Positions 6,872 to 13,190 of a DNA stretch of 18,580 nt are shown in pieces; position 1 is the first letter of the stretch; the number at the start of each line of letters is the position of its first letter. The stretch lies in assembly GCA_902475785.1 (NCBI GenBank), contig CABSAN010000043.1, forward strand, positions 1 through 18,580, written 5' to 3'. The notes beneath the pieces are model-generated. The model was not told the origin of the DNA, made no database searches, and worked only from the letters and a program-made list of their open reading frames with translations. The DNA comes from an uncultured Collinsella sp. Lineage in GTDB: Bacteria; Actinomycetota; Coriobacteriia; Coriobacteriales; Coriobacteriaceae. The position numbers were made by a program, and so were the translations under genes.

Positions 6872-7099
6872 TTACTGCAGCGTAAAGTAGGTACCGGTCT
6901 CATCGAACCGAGGCTTTGCGCCCTTTTTCTCAAAGAACTCGACGATGACGGCATGGGCCTCATCGAGCCTTTCCTTCTCGGCCTCGAGCCAAAGCGACTG
7001 CGCCCCGCAGGCATCAGTCAGGTGCACGCGGCATGGCACGCCCGCGCGAAGGAGCTCGGTGTTGCAGTCGGCGACCTCGAACGGCGTCACAACTTTCAT
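6872..7099 (-). CDS. Small conserved-looking protein between hisI and hisE (RDAC-family-like)
   Basis: This 75-residue ORF starts with ATGA overlapping the hisI stop (4 bases), which implies translational coupling, and ends 15 bases before hisE. It has no signal peptide or membrane helix. Visible traits are VPCRVHLTDACGAQSLWLE (about residues 21-39), Cys residues at 12, 23 and 31, and an amphipathic helix-like DEAHAVIVEFFEKKG. The (R/T)DACGxQS core resembles a small family I recall as named RDAC, of unknown function, but this recall is unverified. Its place inside the his operon, coupling and codon use like its neighbours mark it as a real gene. A role in histidine synthesis is a guess from position only. 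Confidence 0.72.
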   Translation of the reverse strand: MKVVTPFEVADCNTELLRAGVPCRVHLTDACGAQSLWLEAEKERLDEAHAVIVEFFEKKGAKPRFDETGTYFTLQ

Positions 7100-7437
7100 C
7101 GCGCTCCCCCTTCCACGCGCTTAAAGAAGCAGGTACGGTTGCCGGTGTGGCAGGCCGGACCCGGCGAGTCGACCTTGACCAACAGCGTATCGCTATCGCA
7201 GTCGGTCCAGAGCTCCTTGACCTCCTGCATGTTGCCGCTCGTCGCGCCCTTGTTCCAGAGCTCCTGACGGCTGCGGCTCCAAAACCACGTGGTGCCGGTC
7301 TTGAGCGTCAGCCCCACCGATTCCTCGTTCATCCAAGCAACCATAAGCACCTCACCGGTGTCATACTGCTGAACCACACAAGGAATCAGCCCGCGGACGT
7401 CGTACGTTAGCTTTGAAGGATCGGTTATCTCTTCCAT
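7096..7437 (-). CDS. hisI: Phosphoribosyl-AMP cyclohydrolase
   Basis: The 113-residue HisI domain opens the adenine ring of phosphoribosyl-AMP (step 3). The expected metal sites are present: WTDCDSDTLL (residues 77-86) with Asp79, Asp81 and Asp83 for magnesium and Cys80 for zinc, then PGPACHTGNRTCFF (92-105) with Cys96 and Cys103 as the remaining zinc ligands. The N-terminal part has the substrate-binding segment VLMVAWMNEES and FWSRSRQELWNKG. The ATG at 7435-7437 follows GGGGAG by 5 bases and is preferred over the GTG at 7461. No HisE domain is fused. A 141-base gap with a large palindrome separates it from hisF. Its stop overlaps the start of the next small gene. Confidence 0.96.
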   Translation of the reverse strand: MEEITDPSKLTYDVRGLIPCVVQQYDTGEVLMVAWMNEESVGLTLKTGTTWFWSRSRQELWNKGATSGNMQEVKELWTDCDSDTLLVKVDSPGPACHTGNRTCFFKRVEGGAR

Positions 7438-7478
7438 TTTTCTCCCCAATTTAAATCCCACAGGTCGGCGAGGGCTGT

Positions 7479-7565
7479 CCAGGTGCCCGAGATTCCGAGC
7501 GACAAGCCCGACGACGCGTACTTTGGTACGCGAGGAGGGTTGGAGCCGGAAGGTCGGGTGCCTGG
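7479..7565. repeat. large imperfect palindrome in the hisF-hisI gap
   Basis: The outer arms (7479-7490 and 7554-7565) pair over 12 positions with two wobbles, a second helix follows (7493-7497 with 7547-7551), and the centre is CGCGTAC-TTTG-GTACGCG (7515-7532). The whole 87-base element could form a long hairpin or cruciform. It has no U-tract, so it is not a plain terminator. It occupies most of the gap inside the operon. Confidence 0.75.
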
Positions 7566-7578
7566 GCGGTCCGCAGCG

Positions 7579-8361
7579 CTAAAAGTCCAGTCTGACAGGG
7601 ATGCCTTGAGAGGCCATATACTCCTTCACTTGACGGATGCTGAAGGTTCCAAAGTGAAAGACGCTGGCCGCCAGCACGGCATCGGCCTCGCCCTCGATCA
7701 CGCCCTCGGCAAAATGCTCGAGCGTGCCCACGCCACCGCTCGCGATGACGGGAATCGGCACTGCGCGCGCCACGGCACGGGTGAGTGCCAGGTCGAAGCC
7801 AGCCTTGGTGCCGTCGCGATCCATGCTGGTGAGCAAGATCTCACCGGCGCCGCGACGAGCCGCTTCCTCGGCCCACGCCACTGCATCGATACCCGTGGCG
7901 TTGCGACCGCCCGCCGTAAAGACCTCCCACCTATCGGCACCGGATGCGCCGGGCAGGCCCACACGCTTGGCATCAATCGCCACAACCACGGCCTGGCTGC
8001 CAAACGCCGCGGCGGCCTGGCTGATCAACGACGGATCGCGCACGGCGGCAGAGTTAAGCGACACCTTGTCGGCGCCGGCGGCAACCATGGTCCGCATGCC
8101 CGCCAAGTCGCGAAAACCGCCGCCCACGGTATAGGGAATAGCGAGCTCCTCGGCCGCGTGCGCCGCCATCTCGATGGTCGTCGCGCGGTTGTCGCTCGTC
8201 GCGGTAATGTCCAAAAATACGACCTCGTCCGCACCCTCGCGGTCGTAGGCACGGGCCAGCTCCACCGGGTCGCCAGCATCGCGCAGGCTCACAAAGTTGA
8301 CGCCCTTGACCACGCGGCCGTCCTTGACGTCCAAGCAGGGAATCACGCGTTTGGTAAGCAT
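7579..8361 (-). CDS. hisF: Imidazole glycerol phosphate synthase, cyclase subunit
   Basis: The 260-residue TIM barrel has the normal HisF length. It takes ammonia from HisH and turns PRFAR into imidazole glycerol phosphate and AICAR. The two catalytic aspartates are Asp11 in VIPCLDVKDGRVVKG and Asp130 in VVVAIDAKR. Phosphate-binding loops are seen at TVGGGFRDL (about 78-86), LNSAAV (102-107), and the later IASGGVG and AASVFHFG. The start is the ATG at 8359-8361, 3 bases after the hisA stop. It is encoded after hisA in the operon and works as a heterodimer with HisH. Confidence 0.98.
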   Translation of the reverse strand: MLTKRVIPCLDVKDGRVVKGVNFVSLRDAGDPVELARAYDREGADEVVFLDITATSDNRATTIEMAAHAAEELAIPYTVGGGFRDLAGMRTMVAAGADKVSLNSAAVRDPSLISQAAAAFGSQAVVVAIDAKRVGLPGASGADRWEVFTAGGRNATGIDAVAWAEEAARRGAGEILLTSMDRDGTKAGFDLALTRAVARAVPIPVIASGGVGTLEHFAEGVIEGEADAVLAASVFHFGTFSIRQVKEYMASQGIPVRLDF

Positions 8362-8364
8362 GGG

Positions 8365-9108
8365 CTACTCCTCCCCTCGGGCGGCGGCCAGCGCCTGGGC
8401 CAGCGTAAAATTGCCCTCGTAGAGCGCACGGCCGGTAATGGCGCCCTCGATGGCATCCTCGCCCACCGCGGCCAGTGCGCGGATATCGTCGAGCGTCGAG
8501 ATGCCGCCCGAAGCCACGACGGGAAAGCCCGCGACCTGCGCCACATGGCGATATGCTGCGACGTCGATGCCCGTCTGCATGCCGTCGCGCGCGATATCGG
8601 TATACACCAGATGCTTAAAGCCCAGCTCGGTAAGCTGCGCCACGGCGTCGTCGAGTGCCACGCCCGCGCCGTCACGCCAGCCGTTCACCTTGACCTGACC
8701 GTCGCGTGCGGCGATGTCTGCCACCAGCAACTCGCCAAAGCCTTGGGCTGCCACTTCGGCAAAACCCGGCTCGGTCACCAGCACGGTGCCCAGCGCAATG
8801 CGACGCGCACCGTAGCCGGCCAGCTCGTCGATGCGCGCGAGCGAACGGACGCCGCCGCCCACATCCACGGACAGACCGTCGACGCCGCAGATGGCCTTAA
8901 TCGCCGCCGAGTTGGCAGCGCATGTGTCCTCGTCCTCGCCAAAAGCTGCGGACAGGTCGACGACGTGCACCCAGCTCGCACCCTGCTCGGCAAACAAGCG
9001 GGCAACAGCCACGGGGTCGTCGGAATATACCTTGCAGCGGCTGCGGTCGCCGCGCTCCAGGCGCACGACCTTGCCGCCGATCAAATCGATTGCGGGAAAC
9101 AGAATCAT
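8365..9108 (-). CDS. hisA: ProFAR isomerase (HisA)
   Basis: The 247-residue TIM barrel is the HisA Amadori isomerase that converts ProFAR to PRFAR. Asp8 in FPAIDLIGGKVVRL and Asp171 in VYTDIARDGM are the general acid and base. The phosphate sites are DVGGGVRS (about 82-89) and VASGGIST. In actinobacteria HisA may be the bifunctional PriA, which also serves tryptophan synthesis. Telling the two apart needs residue-level comparison or knowledge of whether trpF exists in the genome, so I call HisA. The start ATG overlaps the hisH stop by 4 bases (ATGA), which suggests translational coupling. Segment DIAARDGQVKVNGW is a variant of the usual DA-DG-V-GW motif. Confidence 0.95.
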   Translation of the reverse strand: MILFPAIDLIGGKVVRLERGDRSRCKVYSDDPVAVARLFAEQGASWVHVVDLSAAFGEDEDTCAANSAAIKAICGVDGLSVDVGGGVRSLARIDELAGYGARRIALGTVLVTEPGFAEVAAQGFGELLVADIAARDGQVKVNGWRDGAGVALDDAVAQLTELGFKHLVYTDIARDGMQTGIDVAAYRHVAQVAGFPVVASGGISTLDDIRALAAVGEDAIEGAITGRALYEGNFTLAQALAAARGEE

Positions 9109-9806
9109 CGGCCGGCCCCCTCGACGATGCTCACGAAGTTCTTAAGGATACGCTGACCCAGCGCGGAGGATTTCTCGGGATGGAACTGGCAACCCCACAC
9201 GTTGCCATGGCGCACGATGCACGGGAAGCTCCGTGTATAGTGCGTGCGTGCCAACACATCGGCGGCATCGACGTCGTCGGACACCGCGTAGCTGTGGGTA
9301 AAGTACATGTTGGCACCCTCGGCAAAACCGGTAAGCAGTGGATCGGCCGCGCCGGCAGGCGTCATGTGCACCTGATCCCAGCCCACATGCGGGACCTTCA
9401 GACGGCTCGACTCCAGGCGCGTACACGAGCCGCGCATGATGCCCAGGCCATCGACCCAGGGGCCGCCGGCCTGCTCGGAGGTGTTGCCGTCGGCAACCGT
9501 GCCTTCGTCCGCAGGCACGCCCTCGTCGCCACGCTCAAAAAACAGCTGAAGGCCCAGGCAGATGCCGAACAGCGGAGTTTCAGCGGCAACGGCGTCGAGC
9601 ACCGCGTCCGCCTCGCCGCTCTCGCGCATAAAGGCAATCGCGTCGTAGAACGCACCCACACCCGGGATGACTAGGCCGTCGGCGTTGCGGATCTGCTCCG
9701 GATCGTCCGACGTGCAGGCGGCAGCACCGGCGCGCGCGAGCCCGCGCACGACGCTCGACAAGTTGCCCTTGTGGTAGTCGACCACCACGATCTTCGGTTC
9801 GCCCAC
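9105..9806 (-). CDS. hisH: Imidazole glycerol phosphate synthase, glutamine amidotransferase subunit
   Basis: The 233-residue class I amidotransferase supplies ammonia from glutamine to HisF. Catalytic residues are Cys83 in GICLGLQ and His209/Glu211 in QFHPEKSS. The oxyanion-loop region PGVGAFYDA and the FTHSYAV motif are present. The start is set at the GTG at 9804-9806, which follows GGGAGG by about 5 bases and begins the family-typical VVVDYHKGNLSSV; an ATG at 9896 would add residues encoded by an inverted repeat. An insertion of about 20 residues (around 98-117, acidic and Gly-rich) follows the nucleophile region and is longer than in typical HisH. The gene overlaps hisA by 4 bases. Confidence 0.96.
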   Translation of the reverse strand: MGEPKIVVVDYHKGNLSSVVRGLARAGAAACTSDDPEQIRNADGLVIPGVGAFYDAIAFMRESGEADAVLDAVAAETPLFGICLGLQLFFERGDEGVPADEGTVADGNTSEQAGGPWVDGLGIMRGSCTRLESSRLKVPHVGWDQVHMTPAGAADPLLTGFAEGANMYFTHSYAVSDDVDAADVLARTHYTRSFPCIVRHGNVWGCQFHPEKSSALGQRILKNFVSIVEGAGR

Positions 9807-9830
9807 GCGACCCTCCCTTATCTCATTCAA

Positions 9831-9945
9831 AACCTGCCAAAAAGGGACAGGTTTATTTTGGTCGGTTAAACGTTCACCCACCGTATGAGACGGCATTTCC
9901 GCAGATAAAACCTGCCAAAATAAACCTGTCCCTTTTTGGCAGGTT
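9831..9945. repeat. perfect 31-bp inverted repeat between hisB and hisH
   Basis: The arms 9831-9861 and 9915-9945 are exact reverse complements with a 53-base spacer. Each arm is part of a smaller hairpin: AACCTGCCAAAA is mirrored by TTTTGGCAGGTT within the right copy (perfect) and imperfectly in the left copy. The element is thus two inverted copies of a hairpin unit. The right arm runs into the hisB stop codon (9944-9946). It resembles dispersed intergenic repeats and may also modulate readthrough or mRNA stability in the operon. Confidence 0.85.
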
Positions 9946-10531
9946 ACAGCAAGCCCTTGGTGCTGGGGATGCCCTGCACGTGGGGATCGAGCTCGCAGGC
10001 GTGACGCATCGTGCGGCCCACGGCCTTAAAGGCGGCCTCGATAATGTGGTGCGAGTTGCCGCCCGCCAGCTCGCGCACGTGCAGCGTGAGCTTGGCATCG
10101 CGTGCAAAGGCATAGAAGAACTCGACGGCCAGCTCGGTATCAAAGCTGCCCACGCGCTCGGTCGGCACGGGCAGCTCACAATAGGCCTGCCCACGGCCCG
10201 AGATATCCACGGCGGCCATCACGAGCGTCTCGTCCATGGCGATCGCCGCGTCGGCAAAGCGCGTAATACCCGCCTTGTCGCCCAGTGCCTGGCAAAACGC
10301 CTCGCCCAGCACGATGCCCGTGTCCTCGACGGTGTGGTGTGCGTCGACCTCGACGTCGCCCACCGCGCGCACCGTCAGATCGAACAGACCATGGCGGCCA
10401 AAGGCGTTGAGCATGTGGTCGAAAAACGGCACGCCGGTCGAGATATCGCACACGCCAGATCCGTCCAGGTCGAGCTTTACGACAATGTCGGTCTCGCCCG
10501 TCTTGCGGGTTACCTCGGCATAGCGGTCCAT
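9944..10531 (-). CDS. hisB: Imidazoleglycerol-phosphate dehydratase (monofunctional)
   Basis: The 195-residue protein is the dehydratase alone, without the N-terminal histidinol-phosphatase domain found in enterobacterial HisB. It makes imidazole acetol phosphate from imidazole glycerol phosphate. The two manganese-binding repeats are DAHHTVEDTG (residues 63-72) and GGNSHHIIEAAFKA (about 157-170), with an internal FFDHMLNAFGRHGLFD. The C-terminal PSTKGLL is typical. The ATG directly abuts the hisC stop (TAGATG), suggesting coupled translation. The last bases lie in the 31-bp inverted repeat, so the terminal residues are set partly by that element. Confidence 0.98.
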   Translation of the reverse strand: MDRYAEVTRKTGETDIVVKLDLDGSGVCDISTGVPFFDHMLNAFGRHGLFDLTVRAVGDVEVDAHHTVEDTGIVLGEAFCQALGDKAGITRFADAAIAMDETLVMAAVDISGRGQAYCELPVPTERVGSFDTELAVEFFYAFARDAKLTLHVRELAGGNSHHIIEAAFKAVGRTMRHACELDPHVQGIPSTKGLL

Positions 10532-11647
10532 CTACATCTCCTCCTTCACCAGCGCGGCAAACGCAGCCAGCACCTCGTCGTTTTCCTGCGGGGTACCCAC
10601 GGTAATGCGCAGACAGTCCGCAAGCCCCGGCGCGTAGCTAAAGTCGCGCACCAAAATCGAATACTCGTCGCGCAGGCGCTCGCGCACGCGCGTGGCATGC
10701 GGCGTGCGCACGAGCACAAAGTTCGCCGCGCTCGGCCATGCCTCCACGGGCAGGCCCTCGGCAGCCATCGCGCGCAGGGCGCACAGCTCGCGCTCGCGCT
10801 CGGATGCGACCTGTGCCACCACGGGCGCGTACGCATCGCGGGCACGCACACAGGCAAGCGCCGTGGCTTGGCTCAGCACATTGACCGAATAGATCTGACG
10901 AATCGCCGCGAACACGTCGATGACCTCGGGTGCCGCGATCACGTAGCCCAGACGCATGCCGGCGGCGCCAAACGCCTTGGACAGCGTATGCAGAATCACC
11001 AGGTTGGGATGCTCGGCAATAAGCCCCTGCGCCGTAGTAGCCGCGCCAAACGAATCGTCGGCAAACTCAACGTAGGCCTCGTCGACCATGACCATGCCGG
11101 GGCACGCATCGCACAGCGCCGCGACAAAGTCGAGCGGCGCCACGTCGCCCGTGGGATTGTTGGGCGAGGTCACGATCGCCAGGTTGCACCCGGGCGCCGC
11201 CGCAAACACAGCCGCTTGGTCGAGCTCAAAGGTCGCCGGGTCGCGCCACACATCGCGCACCTCAGTCTGACAAAGCGACGCAAAGAACGCATACTCACTA
11301 AAGCACGGCGGGCAGTTGAGCAGGGTCCGTCCCGCGCCGCCAAACGCCAGCAGGTAGTTATAGAGCAGCTCGTCGCCGCCGTTTCCCACGCAAATATTCT
11401 CACGCGCCACGCCATGCCAGGCAGCAAGCTCATCGCGCAGGTCGTTGGACATGGGATCGGGATAGCGGTTGAGCGGCGTGGCAGCCAAAGCCGCGTCGAT
11501 TGCCGCGCGCACGCCGACCGGCACGGGATAGGTGTTCTCGTTGGCCGAAAGATTGATGCGCGTGGGCGTAAAGTTGGGATCGTAGGGCTCAATACCGGCC
11601 AAGTAGGGCTGGACGAGCTCCTTCATGCGCGGCGTGAGTTCGGCCAT
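10532..11647 (-). CDS. hisC: Histidinol-phosphate aminotransferase
   Basis: The 371-residue fold-type I PLP aminotransferase uses glutamate to make histidinol phosphate. The PLP lysine is Lys224 in HTLSKAFGAAGMRLGY. Other family marks are INLSANENTYP (31-41), NGGDELLYNY (89-98), SPNNPTGD (161-168), DEAYVEFA (189-196) and, near the end, RITVGTPQEND with the substrate carboxylate Arg. The ATG at 11645-11647 is preceded by GGGGAGG about 7 bases upstream and starts one base after the hisD stop. An upstream in-frame ATG at 11707 lies inside hisD and is rejected. Aromatic-amino-acid activity cannot be excluded. Confidence 0.97.
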   Translation of the reverse strand: MAELTPRMKELVQPYLAGIEPYDPNFTPTRINLSANENTYPVPVGVRAAIDAALAATPLNRYPDPMSNDLRDELAAWHGVARENICVGNGGDELLYNYLLAFGGAGRTLLNCPPCFSEYAFFASLCQTEVRDVWRDPATFELDQAAVFAAAPGCNLAIVTSPNNPTGDVAPLDFVAALCDACPGMVMVDEAYVEFADDSFGAATTAQGLIAEHPNLVILHTLSKAFGAAGMRLGYVIAAPEVIDVFAAIRQIYSVNVLSQATALACVRARDAYAPVVAQVASERERELCALRAMAAEGLPVEAWPSAANFVLVRTPHATRVRERLRDEYSILVRDFSYAPGLADCLRITVGTPQENDEVLAAFAALVKEEM

Positions 11648-11648
11648 G

Positions 11649-13085
11649 TTAGGCCTCCCCGCCGGTCGCGCCAGCGCCATCCGAGCCTGCAGCCGCCAGG
11701 TCCACACCCTCGGCGACCGTCGCCACAGCGTCGCCCGGCCAGGCGACCTTGGTCAGGTCGGCCGCGGCCAGTGACTCGACGCTCACGGCATCCTCGCCCT
11801 GCTCCAGCACGCGACGACGCAGGGCGGCAGAGAGCGCGTGCGCCCACAGGCCCTCGGCCTCGGCCAGGCGCTGCGTAGCGGGAGCATCAGAGAGCAGGCC
11901 TTCGGGCGTATAGCAAATGACACTCGAGCGCTTAACGAACTCTTCGACCGAAAGCGGGTTGGAGAACATGGCCGTGCCGCCGGTCGGCAGCGTGTGGTTG
12001 GGGCCGGCAACATAATCGCCGAGCGGCTCGGAGCTCCAAGCGCCCACAAAGATGGCGCCGGCGTTGCGAATGCCGCCAAGCAGGCCCATCGCATCCTTGC
12101 AGTGCAGCTCCAGGTGCTCGGGCGCCACGGTGTTCACGGCCTCGACGGCGGCAGCCATATCGGCGGCCACCACGATGGTGCCTTCGTTGTCGAGCGAGGC
12201 GCGCGTGATCTCGGCACGCGGCGACTGCGCCACCAGAATGTCGATGCCGGCCTCGACCTCGCGCGCAAACTGCTCGTCGCAAGTCACCAGATAGCAGGCT
12301 GCCAGCGGATCGTGCTCGGCCTGAGCCATCAGGTCTGCCGCGACCACCATAGGCTTGGCCGTGGCGTCGGCCAGCACGCAGACCTCGGAGGGACCGGCGA
12401 CCATATCGATACCCACGTCACCCGAGACGATCTGCTTGGCCGCGGCAACAAAGGCGTTACCCGGTCCGGTGATTTTGTCGACGCGCGGAATGGTCTCGGT
12501 ACCATACGCAAGTGCGGCCACGGCCTGAGCGCCGCCCACCATATAGATCTCGTCCACGCCGCCGAGCTTTGCCGCGGCGAGCGTGTAGGGACTGATCAGG
12601 CCGTCTTTTTGCGGCGGGGTCACCATAACCACGCGCTTGACGCCGGCGACCTTGGCGGGAATGGCGTTCATGAGCACGGTGGAGGGATACTGAGCGCGAC
12701 CGCCCGGCACGTAGATGCCTGCCGCCGCGAGCGGGGTCACCTTAACGCCGAGCATCGTGCCGTCCGCACGCGTGGTAAACCAGCTCTGCTCGACCTCGCG
12801 TTGGTGGAACTCGCGAATCTGACGCGCGGCCTTCTCGAGCGCAGCGACAAAGGCCGGATCAAGACCTTCGAGCGCGGCATCGATCTGCTCTTGCGGCAAG
12901 CGGAAGCTCTGCAGCTCGACACCGTCAAAACGCTGACAGTAATCGCGCACCGCGGCATCGCCGTTGGCACGCACGTTGGCCACGATATCGCGGGCGGCGT
13001 CGACGATGTTTTGCGGCAGCACGCCCTTGCGGTTGAGCTGGTTGGTAACGAGGCGCTCACCGGGAGCAAGCTTGATGGTCTTCAT
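11649..13085 (-). CDS. hisD: Histidinol dehydrogenase
   Basis: The 478-residue enzyme performs the last two steps, histidinol to histidine, with NAD and zinc. It has GIYVPGGRAQYPSTVLMN (about 123-140), the GGAQAVAALAYGT segment (184-196), KITGPGN (204-210) and AGPSEVCVLAD. Zinc-site residues match Gln255 and His258 in MAQAEHDPLA, Asp357 in GDYVAGPNHTLPT, and the His in GLWAHALS. The catalytic pair is Glu323/His324 in APEHLE. Typical HisD has about 430 residues; the extra is an Ala/Gly-rich tail of about 45 residues with no known function. The ATG at 13083-13085 follows GGGGAT. A 105-base gap precedes it, with GC-rich dyads but no clear promoter. Confidence 0.98.
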   Translation of the reverse strand: MKTIKLAPGERLVTNQLNRKGVLPQNIVDAARDIVANVRANGDAAVRDYCQRFDGVELQSFRLPQEQIDAALEGLDPAFVAALEKAARQIREFHQREVEQSWFTTRADGTMLGVKVTPLAAAGIYVPGGRAQYPSTVLMNAIPAKVAGVKRVVMVTPPQKDGLISPYTLAAAKLGGVDEIYMVGGAQAVAALAYGTETIPRVDKITGPGNAFVAAAKQIVSGDVGIDMVAGPSEVCVLADATAKPMVVAADLMAQAEHDPLAACYLVTCDEQFAREVEAGIDILVAQSPRAEITRASLDNEGTIVVAADMAAAVEAVNTVAPEHLELHCKDAMGLLGGIRNAGAIFVGAWSSEPLGDYVAGPNHTLPTGGTAMFSNPLSVEEFVKRSSVICYTPEGLLSDAPATQRLAEAEGLWAHALSAALRRRVLEQGEDAVSVESLAAADLTKVAWPGDAVATVAEGVDLAAAGSDGAGATGGEA

Positions 13086-13190
13086 ATCGGTATCCCCTAT
13101 CGGTCGAGGTTGTGTTCGAAAAACGAGAGGCCGGGCGGCGGCGCCAATCGGCCCGCAGCCCGTACGTTGGGGCGCCCGTGCGCGCTCGCG

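Noticed and set aside
7483..9156. A 557-codon plus-strand frame opposite hisF and hisA
   Set aside because: It is a shadow of two certain TIM-barrel genes, with low-complexity Gly/His/Arg-rich content.
9807..9896. An upstream ATG start for hisH at 9896
   Set aside because: The extra 30 residues are encoded by the inverted repeat region, do not fit the HisH family, and the GTG at 9804-9806 has a strong Shine-Dalgarno.
5279..9945. CRISPR array suggested by several repeats
   Set aside because: The repeats are of different sequence and far apart, without regular spacers; they are inverted pairs rather than an array.
9980..11878. A 632-codon plus-strand frame opposite hisB and hisC
   Set aside because: It has the same composition-driven origin, no ribosome binding site of note and no recognisable domain.
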